From NCBI RefSeq assembly GCF_018130695.1, contig NZ_JAFCJX010000020.1, positions 1 to 64,000 of the forward strand: a DNA stretch of 64,000 nt, read 5' to 3'. The notes below the pieces were generated by a model. It had not been told where the DNA came from and made no database searches. It worked only from the letters and a program-made list of their open reading frames with translations. The DNA comes from Bradyrhizobium jicamae. Lineage in GTDB: Bacteria; Pseudomonadota; Alphaproteobacteria; Rhizobiales; Xanthobacteraceae. The position numbers were made by a program, and so were the translations under genes. Shown here one piece after another: positions 28,221-38,371 of this stretch; the stretch's first letter is position 1, and each line of letters begins with the position of its first letter.

Positions 28221-28281
28221 ACCACGCTTCACCCTTCGGGCACCGCGCGGCTGCGCCACGCGTAGCCCGAAGGGCGAAGCG

Positions 28282-28285
<4 letters not shown>
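28221..28285. repeat. Imperfect inverted repeat touching tRNA-Ala
   Basis: Left arm ACCACGCTTCACCCTTCGGG (28221-28240) and right arm CCCGAAGGGCGAAGCGTGGT (28266-28285) pair at 19 of 20 positions. The right arm overlaps the last four bases of the tRNA-Ala gene, so the repeat abuts the mature tRNA 3' end and could serve as its terminator. Confidence 0.85.
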
Positions 28286-28357
<72 letters not shown>

Positions 28358-28538
28358 ATCGCGACCGGGTGTTGCTGAGGATCCCGGCCGACAATCGGGC
28401 GCCATTTACAGTCTCGCCCAAGGCCAAGTCAAGGACGGTGAAACTGCGGTTTTCGAGCCTCTTTGCCGGGAACTTCCCTTGTTTGAGGGGGGATGAACCG
28501 ATATCTAGCAGGCTGTCCCACCCTGCGAGCTCCCCCAC

Positions 28539-28829
28539 ATGCGCGCCGTCCTCGACATCGTCGTCATCGTCCTCGATCTCTATGTCTGGCTGTTGATCGC
28601 CTCCGCGATCCTGTCCTGGCTGGTCGCCTTCAACGTCGTGAACACGCGCAACCAGTTCGTGTCGGCGGTGGCCGAGTTCCTGTACCGAATCACCGAGCCG
28701 GTGCTGCGGCCGATCCGCAACGTGATGCCCAATCTGGGCGGGCTCGATATCTCGCCGATCATCGTGATCCTGATCATCTTGTTCATCCAGCGGGTGATCG
28801 CCTATTACATCTACCCCAACGTGATCTGA
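28539..28829 (+). CDS. YggT family membrane protein
   Basis: This 96-residue protein has two hydrophobic segments (about 5-28 and 70-90) and the YggT/Ycf19 core TEPVLRPIRNVMPNLGGLDISPIIV. Family members are small inner-membrane proteins associated with cell division or osmotic response; the exact role is unsettled. It lies upstream of a DUF167 gene and folD, and the YggT-YggU pairing is widespread. Confidence 0.9.
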   Translation: MRAVLDIVVIVLDLYVWLLIASAILSWLVAFNVVNTRNQFVSAVAEFLYRITEPVLRPIRNVMPNLGGLDISPIIVILIILFIQRVIAYYIYPNVI

Positions 28830-28838
28830 CCGCGTCTC

Positions 28839-28894
28839 GATGGACCCATCTTGATGGATCCTTGTTGATGGACCCTTGTTGATGGACCCTTGGC
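28839..28894. repeat. Four-copy 14-bp tandem repeat at the DUF167 start
   Basis: Units beginning GATGGACCC or GATGGATCC repeat every 14 bp at 28839, 28853, 28867 and 28881, with a few substitutions. Each unit carries an ATG, so four candidate start codons lie in a row. Since 14 is not a multiple of 3, they are not all in one frame. Confidence 0.9.
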
Positions 28895-29202
28895 GCTACT
28901 CCACCGAGGGCATCAGCGTCGCCTTGCGGGTGACGCCACGTGGCGGCCGCGACGATATCGACGGGATTGAAACACTGGCCAATGGCCGCTCCGTCGTCAA
29001 AGTGCGGGTGCGCGCCATCGCCGAGGGCGGCGAGGCCAACCGTGCGGTGACGGAATTGCTCGCCAAGGCGCTCGGCGTGCCCAAGGCGAGAGTGAGGCTG
29101 CTGTCCGGTGCCACCTCGCGGCTGAAGCAGGTCGCGGTCGACGGCGATCCCAAGCAACTTGGCGATGCCTTGAAAAAGCTGACCGCGCCGAAGCCGGATT
29201 GA
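28882..29202 (+). CDS. DUF167 (YggU) family protein
   Basis: This 106-residue soluble protein is of the DUF167/YggU family, with the conserved core KVRVRAIAEGGEANRAVTELLAKALG at about 37-62 and the later SGATSRLK motif. Function is unknown across the family. The ATG at 28882 is the last of four ATGs in the 14-bp tandem repeat and the only one that gives MDPWRYSTEG in frame. It follows yggT by 52 bp and precedes folD by 12 bp, suggesting one operon. Confidence 0.88.
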   Translation: MDPWRYSTEGISVALRVTPRGGRDDIDGIETLANGRSVVKVRVRAIAEGGEANRAVTELLAKALGVPKARVRLLSGATSRLKQVAVDGDPKQLGDALKKLTAPKPD

Positions 29203-29214
29203 GAAAGGACCGAC

Positions 29215-30099
29215 ATGACCGCCCGCATCATCGATGGAAAGATCATTGCCGCCGAGCTTCGCGCCCGCGTCGCCGACGAGGTCGCCCGCGTCAAGCGCGA
29301 CCACCAGATCACGCCGGGGCTTGCGGTGGTGCTGGTCGGCAACGACCCGGCGAGCGAAGTCTATGTCCGCAGCAAGCATACCCAGACGCAGGCCGCCGGC
29401 ATGGCCTCGTTCGAGCACAAGCTGCCGGCGGAGGTTTCGCAGGACGAGCTGCTGGCGCTGATCGGCCGGCTCAACCGTGATCCGCTGGTGCACGGCATCC
29501 TGGTGCAGCTGCCGCTGCCGAAGGGCGTGCATACCGAGACCATCATCAACGCGATCGATCCGGCCAAGGACGTCGACGGCCTGCATCCGAACAATGCCGG
29601 CCGGCTCGCCGGCGGCTTTGCCGCGCTGTCGCCCTGCACGCCGCTCGGCTGCATCATCCTGACCAAGAGCGTGCATGCCTCGCTGGAAGGCATGAATGCG
29701 ATCGTGATCGGCCGCTCCAATCTGGTCGGCCGGCCGCTGGTGCAGCTCTTGTTGAACGAGAACGCCACGGTGACGATCGCGCATTCGCGCTCGCGCGATC
29801 TGCCAAAGCTCTGCGCCCAGGCCGATCTGGTCTACGCCGCGGTTGGCCGGGCCGAGATGGTGCGCGCCGACTGGCTGAAACCGGGCGCAACCGTGATCGA
29901 TGTCGGCATCAACCGCATCCCGGTGCCCGGCGGCAAGCCGAAGCTGGTCGGCGACGTCGCCTATGCCGAGGCGCTCAACGTCGCCGGCGCGATCACGCCG
30001 GTGCCGGGCGGCGTCGGTCAGATGACGGTGGCGTGCCTTTTGGTGAACACCTTGCGTGCGGCCTGCGGCATTCACGGCCTGCCCGCGCCGGCGGTGTGA
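29215..30099 (+). CDS. folD: Bifunctional methylenetetrahydrofolate dehydrogenase/cyclohydrolase
   Basis: FolD interconverts 5,10-methylene-THF, methenyl-THF and 10-formyl-THF in the cytosol. The 294 residues match family length. The active-site YxxxK is at Y50-K54 in SEVYVRSK, the substrate loop includes QLPLPKGV, the NADP region has IGRSNLVGRP, and the C-terminal signature is TPVPGGVGQMT. It sits 12 bp behind DUF167 and converges on ppa, with a perfect hairpin between the stops. Confidence 0.97.
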   Translation: MTARIIDGKIIAAELRARVADEVARVKRDHQITPGLAVVLVGNDPASEVYVRSKHTQTQAAGMASFEHKLPAEVSQDELLALIGRLNRDPLVHGILVQLPLPKGVHTETIINAIDPAKDVDGLHPNNAGRLAGGFAALSPCTPLGCIILTKSVHASLEGMNAIVIGRSNLVGRPLVQLLLNENATVTIAHSRSRDLPKLCAQADLVYAAVGRAEMVRADWLKPGATVIDVGINRIPVPGGKPKLVGDVAYAEALNVAGAITPVPGGVGQMTVACLLVNTLRAACGIHGLPAPAV

Positions 30100-30105
30100 T
30101 TTCTT

Positions 30106-30133
30106 CCCTCGCCCCGCAAGAGCGGGGCGAGGG
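30106..30133. terminator. Hairpin between convergent folD and ppa
   Basis: A perfect 12-bp stem (CCCTCGCCCCGC facing GCGGGGCGAGGG) with an AAGA loop sits between the two stop codons. The sequence belongs to the same GC-rich repeat family as 1579-1712. No long T tract follows on either side, so its terminator role is inferred from position. Confidence 0.6.
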
Positions 30134-30143
30134 AGCAATCGTC

Positions 30144-30674
30144 TTACGTCTTGTTCGCGCGTTCGATGCCTTCCAGGATCAACTTGCAGGCTTCCTCGGC
30201 ATCGCCCCAGCGCAGGATCTTCACCCACTTGCCCTTCTCGAGATCCTTGTAGTGCTCGAAGAAGTGCTGGATCTGCTGCAGCGTGATGTCGGGAAGGTCG
30301 CTGTAGTTCTTCACCTTGTCGTAGCGCATGGTCAGCTTCGACGACGGCACCGCGATGATCTTTTCGTCGCCGCCGGCCTCGTCCTCCATCAGCAGCACGC
30401 CGACCGGACGCACGCTCATCACGGCGCCCGGGATGATCGCGCGGGTGTTGATGATCAGCACGTCGCAGGGATCGCCGTCGCCGGACAGGGTGTGCGGGAT
30501 GAAGCCGTAATTGCCGGGATAGCGCATCGGCGTGTAGAGGAAGCGGTCGACCACCAGCGTGCCGGCCTCCTTGTCCATTTCGTATTTGATCGGCTCGCCG
30601 CCCACGGGGACTTCGATGATGACGTTGACGTCGTGGGGCGGATTCTTTCCGGTCGAAATGGCGTCGATACGCAT
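30144..30674 (-). CDS. ppa: Inorganic pyrophosphatase (family I)
   Basis: This 176-residue cytosolic enzyme hydrolyses pyrophosphate and drives biosynthetic reactions forward. The family signature GDGDPCDVL with its three metal-binding aspartates is at 65-73, and RYPGNYGFIP at 51-60 and KVKNYSDLPD are also family-typical. The ATG at 30674 (MRIDAIS) is the usual start; upstream in-frame codons extend into the promoter region. Confidence 0.97.
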   Translation of the reverse strand: MRIDAISTGKNPPHDVNVIIEVPVGGEPIKYEMDKEAGTLVVDRFLYTPMRYPGNYGFIPHTLSGDGDPCDVLIINTRAIIPGAVMSVRPVGVLLMEDEAGGDEKIIAVPSSKLTMRYDKVKNYSDLPDITLQQIQHFFEHYKDLEKGKWVKILRWGDAEEACKLILEGIERANKT

Positions 30675-30814
30675 GGATTGCTCCGCGTGGCGTTGAAAGT
30701 CGGATGATGTGAATTTTGTTGTTCTGACGCGCCGCCGGCCCGGGGGCAGGCGGTCACGCAAAAGCGCTTGCCGGCCGGTTTAGCCTTGCTGCAGCTGCGA
30801 GAGAAGCAGGATTT

Positions 30815-31324
30815 TCAGTTCGACCAGGCGAAAGCGACCTTGTCGAGCGACTTCGGCCCGAAACGCTCCGAGGAGCGCGCCACCATCCGGCCGCCCAGCG
30901 CCCGGTAGAACTCGGTGGCGCCGTCATTGTCCGACAGCGCCCAGATCACCATGGTCTTCAGCCCGCTCTGCAAGAGGTCGCGGCGGGCGGCGGTGAACAG
31001 GCGGCGGCCGAAGCCGAGACCCTGGAATTCCGGGCGCAGATAGAGCTCGTAGATCTCGCCTTCGAAATGCAGGCTGCGGGCGCGGTTGCGGCCGTAGTTG
31101 GCGTAGCCCGCGATCTTGTCGCCGAACACCAGCACGCTGACGCGGCTGCCCTTGCGGATCGCACTGTCCCACCATTGCGGGCCGCGGCGGTTGATCAGCT
31201 TCTCGAGCTCGGCGCCGGGGATGATGCCCTGATACGCGGAGCGCCAGGCTTCGTCATGGGTAGACGCCACCGCGGCTGCGTCTGCAGCTTTGGCCGGCCG
31301 GACCTCGATCAGGGTTGTGCTCAT
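30815..31324 (-). CDS. GNAT family N-acetyltransferase
   Basis: This 169-residue protein has the GNAT core: IYELYLRPEFQGLGFGRRLF holds the acetyl-CoA pyrophosphate loop (Q/RxxGxG/A), followed by ALSDNDGATEFYRALGG. The substrate is unknown. The ATG at 31324 gives MSTTLIEVRPA, the typical GNAT opening. It is transcribed away from the hydrolase gene at 31583. Confidence 0.87.
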   Translation of the reverse strand: MSTTLIEVRPAKAADAAAVASTHDEAWRSAYQGIIPGAELEKLINRRGPQWWDSAIRKGSRVSVLVFGDKIAGYANYGRNRARSLHFEGEIYELYLRPEFQGLGFGRRLFTAARRDLLQSGLKTMVIWALSDNDGATEFYRALGGRMVARSSERFGPKSLDKVAFAWSN

Positions 31325-31582
31325 GGACACAATCAAACCAAGTCGCCGCGCTGGCGGCAAGACCTATCGTTAATTATCGGTTAACCTGTGGATTTTCTGC
31401 ATCAGTTTCGCGAAACTTTGTGCCGAAAAAGGACAGGCTGCGGCTGGAGCGGGCGGCAACCGATGTCGGAGCGGCCGCGGCGGCGCAGGATGACTCTGTT
31501 TATGTCACGGGGAAAGTTCGTCCGCTTTGATTCGTCGTCGGTATTCTGCGGGCGATTTGGGAGTACCGCGTCAGGAAGGCTT

Positions 31583-32482
31583 ATGCAGCAGGTGAAAGTG
31601 TTAATGGCGGCGGCCCTCCTGATGATGCTCGTTCCGTCCGCCACGTCGGCACAGCCGGCGCTCGGCGCGCAAGGCGCGGAAGCCGAGCCCGGCCGGCGCC
31701 AGCAATGGCTGGTGCCTACGCCAGATCCTGCGACGCCGGCCCATGCGCTGTTGTTTCGCCCATCCGGCGACGGGCCTTTTCCGCTCGCGTTGATCGCGCA
31801 TGCGACGACGCAGAACGTCCTGCATCGCGCGATGGCGCCGCAACCGGAATATACTGCGCTTGCCGCTTTCCTGGTCGCGCGTGGCTTTGCGGTGCTGGTG
31901 CCTGAACGGCTCGGTCACGGCGCCACCGGCGGCAAATACGTCGAGGACCAGGGCGGCTGTGATGAGGCGAATTATTCGCGTTCCGGTCGCGCAACGGCCG
32001 ACGAGATCGTCGCCGCGATGGAGTATCTGCGCAAGCAGCCCTTCATCCGGGCCGACGGCACTGTGATCGTCGGCCACTCCGCCGGCGCGTGGGGCGCGCT
32101 GGCGCTCACCAGCGACAATCCCGGCGGCGTGTTGCGCATCATCCTGTTCGCACCGGGCCGCGGCGGCCGCGCCAATGATTTTCCAAACCAGGTCTGCGCG
32201 CCGCATACGCTGATCGCATCCGCGGCCGAATTCGGCGCGCATGCGCGCATCCCCGTCACCTGGCTGGTTGCCGCCAATGACAGCTATTTCTCGCCCGCCT
32301 TCTCGCGCCAGCTCGCCGACGCCTTCGCCAAGGCAGGCGGCAAGGTCGATTTTCATGTTCTGCCGGCATATGGCGGTGAGGGGCATTGGCTGCCTGAGAA
32401 GGAGAACGGCGTGAAGCTTGCGGCATCCGAGCTCGATCGCGCGCTGAAGGCCGTGCGTCCTGTCGCGAGCGGCAAGCGATGA
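31583..32482 (+). CDS. Secreted alpha/beta hydrolase (dienelactone-hydrolase-like)
   Basis: Starting from the ATG at 31583 behind CAGGAAGG, the 299-residue protein has a signal peptide (cleavage near TSAQ, residue 24). The hydrolase domain follows, with nucleophile motif GHSAG (Ser166) and a probable catalytic His in GGEGHW. It probably acts in the periplasm on an unknown ester. Its stop overlaps the ATG of the DUF2269 gene (ATGA), and an SDR-DoxX gene follows, so the three likely form one operon. Confidence 0.82.
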   Translation: MQQVKVLMAAALLMMLVPSATSAQPALGAQGAEAEPGRRQQWLVPTPDPATPAHALLFRPSGDGPFPLALIAHATTQNVLHRAMAPQPEYTALAAFLVARGFAVLVPERLGHGATGGKYVEDQGGCDEANYSRSGRATADEIVAAMEYLRKQPFIRADGTVIVGHSAGAWGALALTSDNPGGVLRIILFAPGRGGRANDFPNQVCAPHTLIASAAEFGAHARIPVTWLVAANDSYFSPAFSRQLADAFAKAGGKVDFHVLPAYGGEGHWLPEKENGVKLAASELDRALKAVRPVASGKR

Positions 32483-32946
32483 CGCTGTATTTCCTGGTCA
32501 AATATCTGCACGTGCTCGGTGCCATCGTGATCCTCGGCACGGGCACCGGCATTGCGTTCTTCATGCTGATGGCGCATCGGAGCGGCGATGTCGCCTTCAT
32601 CGCGCGCACCGCGTCGACCGTCGTCATCGCCGACATGATCTTCACGCTGACTGCAGTGCTGCTGCAGCCGGTCAGCGGCGGCCTGCTGATGATGCTGTCG
32701 GCGACGAGCATCAGGGAAGGTTGGCTGCTCACCTCGCTCGTGCTCTACGCCATCGCCGGGATTTTCTGGGTGCCGGTCGTCTTCATGCAGATGGAGATGC
32801 GAACCCTCGCACAGTCCGCCGTGGAGAAAGGCCAGGCGCTGCCGCCGCGTTATTTCCAGCTCTTCCGGCGCTGGTTCCTGTTTGGTATTCCCGGCTTCGG
32901 CTCGGTGATGATCATCCTGTGGCTGATGATCGCAAAGCCGTTCTAG
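32479..32946 (+). CDS. DUF2269 family integral membrane protein
   Basis: This 155-residue protein has four hydrophobic helices (about 5-27, 47-72, 80-102 and 130-152) and the typical DUF2269 start YFLVKYLHVLGAIVILGTGTGIAFF. No catalytic motif is evident. It is translationally coupled to the upstream secreted hydrolase and lies 9 bp before the SDR-DoxX fusion, so the trio probably works together at the inner membrane. The family function is not known. Confidence 0.85.
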   Translation: MTLYFLVKYLHVLGAIVILGTGTGIAFFMLMAHRSGDVAFIARTASTVVIADMIFTLTAVLLQPVSGGLLMMLSATSIREGWLLTSLVLYAIAGIFWVPVVFMQMEMRTLAQSAVEKGQALPPRYFQLFRRWFLFGIPGFGSVMIILWLMIAKPF

Positions 32947-32955
32947 GAATTCTTC

Positions 32956-34278
32956 ATGGCAGCCGCACGAAACATCCTTCTGCTCGGCGCCTCCGGCCTG
33001 ATCGGTCGCTACGTCACCGACGATCTGCGCACGCGCGGCTTTCATGTCGTGGGTGTCGCGCGAAGCCTGTCGCCGTCGCAGAAAGTGGGCGCGCTCGATA
33101 TCGAGCTGCCGATCATGGCGATGGATGCGGCGGCGCTGGCGCGGCTGATCCGGGAGCATGAGGCCGATCTCGTGGTCAATTGCCTCGGCGTGCTGCAGGA
33201 TGGTCCCGGCAGCGATACGCGCGCCGTGCATCGCGATTTCGTCGCGCGCTTGCTCGCGGGCATCCGCGACAGCGGCCGCGCGGTCCGGCTCGTGCACATC
33301 TCGATTCCCGGCGCCGCGAACCAGGATCGCACCGCCTTCAGCACCACCAAGCGTGAGGCCGAACGCCTGATCGAGGCGTCGGGTATCCCCCACGCGATCC
33401 TGCGCCCGGGCTTCGTGATCGCACCCTCGGCCTATGGCGGCAGCGCCATGCTGCGCGCGCTGGCGGCGCTGCCGGTCGATCTGCCCGCCAAGGAGGCCGC
33501 GACGCCATTCCAGCCGGTTGCGGTCGAGGACATCTGCGCGACCATCGCCTGGCTCGCCGAACGCGACATCGCGGACGCGAGTGTTCGCGCCGTCAGCTGG
33601 GACCTGATGCAGCCACAGCCGATCACGCTCGGCGGGGTGATCGACCAATTCCGCTGGTCGCTCGGCACGGCCAATCATTGGCGCATCACCCCGCCCGCGT
33701 TCCTGATCGATCTCGGCGCCAGGCTCGGCGATCTCGCCGGCCGCCTCGGCTGGATGCCGCCGTTGCGCTCCACTGCAATCGCCGAGCTGCGGCGCGGCGT
33801 CACCGGCGATCCCGCGGCCTGGATTCAGGCCACCGGCATCGCGCCGAAGACGATCGCGCAAGCGCTCGGCGCGCATGCGGCCACCATCCAGGACAAATGG
33901 TTCGCGCGGCTGTTCCTGATCAAGGCGCTGATCTTCGTGAGCCTGACGCTGTTCTGGGTCGTCTCCGGCTTCATCGCGCTGGTGATCTCGTATGACGCGG
34001 CCGTCGGCATTTTGCGCGCGCACCACTTTCCGCCAGCACTGGTTGATCCGATCACGGTGCTGACCAGCCTGATGGACATGTCGATCGGCGTCCTGATCGC
34101 CGTCCGCCGCACCGCTGCGCTCGGCCTGATCTGGGGCATTTTGGCGTCGCTCGGATACATGGCCGGCGCCGCGATCCTCACGCCCGACCTCTGGATCGAG
34201 CCGCTCGGCGCGCTGGTGAAAACCGGTCCCGCGATCGTGTTGATGCTGGTCGCATTGTTGATGTTGGATAACCGGTAG
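32956..34278 (+). CDS. NAD(P)-binding epimerase-like protein fused to DoxX-like domain
   Basis: In this 440-residue fusion, residues 1-300 form an atypical SDR/NmrA-type Rossmann domain (ILLLGASGLIGRYV at about 6-19, then TKREAERLIEASGIPHAILRPGF). The last 125 residues hold four hydrophobic helices in DoxX-like arrangement (ALIFVSLTLFWVVSGFIAL to the C-terminus). The DUF2269 gene just upstream makes a membrane-bound redox or sugar-lipid function plausible, but the substrate is unknown. The stop codon overlaps a palindromic repeat. Confidence 0.85.
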   Translation: MAAARNILLLGASGLIGRYVTDDLRTRGFHVVGVARSLSPSQKVGALDIELPIMAMDAAALARLIREHEADLVVNCLGVLQDGPGSDTRAVHRDFVARLLAGIRDSGRAVRLVHISIPGAANQDRTAFSTTKREAERLIEASGIPHAILRPGFVIAPSAYGGSAMLRALAALPVDLPAKEAATPFQPVAVEDICATIAWLAERDIADASVRAVSWDLMQPQPITLGGVIDQFRWSLGTANHWRITPPAFLIDLGARLGDLAGRLGWMPPLRSTAIAELRRGVTGDPAAWIQATGIAPKTIAQALGAHAATIQDKWFARLFLIKALIFVSLTLFWVVSGFIALVISYDAAVGILRAHHFPPALVDPITVLTSLMDMSIGVLIAVRRTAALGLIWGILASLGYMAGAAILTPDLWIEPLGALVKTGPAIVLMLVALLMLDNR

Positions 34279-34321
34279 CGTTTTCAAGCGAAGTGGGAAC
34301 CGGTTCGCGTGAAGAAAACGC
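34278..34321. repeat. Palindromic intergenic repeat (GCGTTTTC family)
   Basis: Terminal arms GCGTTTTC and GAAAACGC enclose AAGTGGGAACCGGTTCGCGT, which itself contains the palindrome AACCGGTT. Elements of this shape are common between genes of Bradyrhizobium-like genomes. It separates the SDR-DoxX gene from the DCC gene. Confidence 0.75.
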
Positions 34322-34335
34322 GTCAAGGAATAGAG

Positions 34336-34743
34336 ATGACAACCTGGCCCGACGACGACGTGATCCTCTATGACGGCGTCTGCATCTTCTGCTCGCGCTG
34401 GGTCCGCTTCGTGATCGCCCGCGACACCGCGCGCCGCTTCCGCTTCACCCCGATCCAGTCAGACTACGGCAGTGGCCTCGCCCGCGCCTTCGGCATCGAC
34501 CCCGCTGATCCCGACACCAATGCCGTGATCCACGGCGGCGTCGCGCATCTGAAATCCGACGCAGCCCTCACCGTGCTGAGCCATCTGCCGGGATGGCAAT
34601 GGACCCGCGTCCTGTTCGCGGTGCCGAAGCCGCTGCGGGACGCGGTCTACAGCGTGATCGCGAAGAACCGGTACAAGATCTTCGGGAAGTATGAGTCCTG
34701 CTTCGTGCCCGACGCCGATGCGCGGGCGAGGGTGATTGAGTAG
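34336..34743 (+). CDS. DCC-family thiol-disulfide oxidoreductase (DUF393)
   Basis: This 135-residue protein has the family hallmark LYDGVCIFCSRWV near the N-terminus, with the CxxC pair at Cys16 and Cys19, and the later LPGW and YRYxxFGKY-like regions. DCC proteins are thioredoxin-like and are predicted to exchange thiols with unknown partners. The ATG at 34336 is preceded by AAGGAATAGAG. The gene converges on the amine oxidase gene with 4 bp between stop codons. Confidence 0.9.
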   Translation: MTTWPDDDVILYDGVCIFCSRWVRFVIARDTARRFRFTPIQSDYGSGLARAFGIDPADPDTNAVIHGGVAHLKSDAALTVLSHLPGWQWTRVLFAVPKPLRDAVYSVIAKNRYKIFGKYESCFVPDADARARVIE

Positions 34744-34747
34744 CGCT

Positions 34748-35983
34748 CTATTTGCGCGCTGATGCAATCAGCACCTCCTTCGCCGCCCTCTCCCCCGAAT
34801 CCCGCGCACCATGCGCCGTTGAGAAGAAGTTCGGCGAGGTGGCTTCGCCGGCGAAGAACAGGCGGCCGTCGACGGGGGCCGCGAGCGCCGCGCGGGCGCC
34901 GGCGTGACCGGGGAGGGCGTGGGAATAGGAGCCGCGCGCATAGGGGTCGTGGGCCCAGCGGGATTCCTTCAGGGGCGACAGCTTGCGGCGGAAGTCGTTG
35001 CCGAGGAAGCCTGTGATCTCGTCGATGCTGTGGGCGGCGATGGCGCCGTCGCCGGCGTCTTCGAGCGCTCGCGCGAAGCGGCCGCCGAAAAAGCCTTCGA
35101 TGCAGGGCTGGCCGAACGGGCGGATATGATAGGTGCCCATCTCGGTGCGCATGGTGGCGCCGCGCAAATTGCCTTCCTTCGGCAGCGCCTCGGGATCGGC
35201 CAGGGCCAATGTCACCTTGTCGGCGAGGCCGAGCGGCAGGCCGCGCGCGGCGTCGAGCTTGTCGGGGAGGGCCGGCGAGAAGCGGATCGCTTCGTCGGCA
35301 ATCAGATTGGTCGGCACGGTGACGATCACCTTGCCGGCTTCAAGCCGGCCGCGTGAGGTTTCCAGCCGCACGCGCGGGCCGGAATGATCGATCAGCGTCA
35401 CCGCGCAGTTCAGCGCGACGGGCGCGCTTGCGCCGTAGGCGGCGACCAGCGCGCCATAGCCGCGGCGGACGCGCCAGTTGTGGTCGGTGTCCTCATAGGC
35501 GTCGATATCGAGGATCGAGGCCTGGTCGAGCTCGCAGCCGTTCACATAGGTCGAGATCGCGTTGATCATCGGGTTCCAGCGATTGCCCGGTGCGAGATAC
35601 CGGTTCGCCGGCGCGTCCTTGCCGGACTGCGCAGCCTTCTCGATGCGGTCGTAGAAGTCGTCGAGGGCGCGGACGAATTCGTCGCGGTCGGCTTGCGGGA
35701 AGGCCTGGCCATAGGCGCGCTCGCGCCAGGGCGGGAGCGACTTGTTGAGCTCGAAATTGAGCTGCCCGGCGATGCCGACGAACGAGTTCTTGTCGGCCGA
35801 GTGCAGCCAGCCGCAGCCGACATCGAAGACGACATCCGGTGCCGCCTGGATCGTATGCGCGCGGCCGCCGAGGCGGTCGCGGGCTTCGAGGACGAGGGTC
35901 GAGAGGCCGGAGTCTTTCAGCGCGTTCGCAGCGCCCAGTCCCGCGGCCCCTGCGCCGATGATGGCGACGTCGACACTCTCCAT
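34748..35983 (-). CDS. Flavin-containing amine oxidase family protein
   Basis: This 411-residue FAD enzyme has an N-terminal dinucleotide-binding motif IIGAGAAGLGAANAL followed by LEARDRLGGRAHT, the classical flavin amine oxidase signature. The C-terminal FAD contact is in LFFAGEATSPNFFSTAHGA. No signal peptide is present, so it is probably cytosolic. Possible substrates include polyamines and aromatic amines; none can be singled out. It is followed by typA upstream on the same strand, 16 bp away, hinting at co-transcription. Confidence 0.9.
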   Translation of the reverse strand: MESVDVAIIGAGAAGLGAANALKDSGLSTLVLEARDRLGGRAHTIQAAPDVVFDVGCGWLHSADKNSFVGIAGQLNFELNKSLPPWRERAYGQAFPQADRDEFVRALDDFYDRIEKAAQSGKDAPANRYLAPGNRWNPMINAISTYVNGCELDQASILDIDAYEDTDHNWRVRRGYGALVAAYGASAPVALNCAVTLIDHSGPRVRLETSRGRLEAGKVIVTVPTNLIADEAIRFSPALPDKLDAARGLPLGLADKVTLALADPEALPKEGNLRGATMRTEMGTYHIRPFGQPCIEGFFGGRFARALEDAGDGAIAAHSIDEITGFLGNDFRRKLSPLKESRWAHDPYARGSYSHALPGHAGARAALAAPVDGRLFFAGEATSPNFFSTAHGARDSGERAAKEVLIASARK

Positions 35984-35999
35984 CGCGTATCCGCCGTCG

Positions 36000-37826
<1,827 letters not shown>

Positions 37827-37957
37827 GGCTCTTCTTCTGGTCGTGCAAAGGGTCTTGAGCGCGATCTCGCCGGACCACAGGGCCGGCCGTTCGCTCAGTG
37901 GGCCAATCGGCCCCGATCACGCTCATACCTAAGAAATTTGACGGGGACGCATCGCCC

Positions 37958-37987
37958 CAAAAAGGAAGCCCGGTCAATGGACCGGGC
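37958..37987 (-). terminator. Intrinsic terminator of the Lgt-like/radical SAM operon
   Basis: On the minus strand an 8-bp GC-rich stem (GCCCGGTC/GACCGGGC, four-base loop) is followed directly by TTCCTTTTT. It lies 120 bp beyond the last small membrane-protein gene and before typA, so it ends the four-gene minus-strand operon. Confidence 0.78.
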
Positions 37988-38107
37988 ACACCTTACGCGT
38001 TGCGGCGCAATATAGTCAGAAAACGCAAAAAAACAATGGTTTATTGGCGGTTTGGTTGACCGATTTTGCGCCCCGGACCACGGGTTTCTGCGGGTTTGCA
38101 CGGGTTC

Positions 38108-38359
38108 CTAGCGGCGCGGCCCCCTGATTGCCTCGCGGATCAGCATGATGCCTGCGAATCCGACCAGGAGGCCGAGCACGACCATCGAGATCGTCGCGGG
38201 ATCCGGACGCTGGTCGGCCATGATGCCGACCCCGAACAGGATGGCGCACAGGCCGGGCAGCAACAGGACCATCCCGAACAGCACCATGAAAGCGGTCGCG
38301 CAACCGTGCCGCTGCGGCGGGGATGGCGGGACAGGAGGCGGCGTCTCGGGGCTGCTCAT
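38108..38359 (-). CDS. Small two/three-helix membrane protein, operon gene 4
   Basis: This 83-residue protein has a Pro-rich N-terminal tail (about 1-16), then a hydrophobic helix starting at the shared motif GCATAFMVLFGMVLLLPGLC, and a second helix near 56-74. It is paralogous to the preceding protein at 38372: both carry GC-x-TAFMV-x-x-G-x-VLL-x-PG-x-C. The gap to that gene is 12 bp. No known domain or function is recognised. Position at the end of an Lgt-like/radical SAM operon suggests an accessory role at the membrane. Confidence 0.7.
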   Translation of the reverse strand: MSSPETPPPVPPSPPQRHGCATAFMVLFGMVLLLPGLCAILFGVGIMADQRPDPATISMVVLGLLVGFAGIMLIREAIRGPRR

Positions 38360-38371
38360 GACGATGCAACG

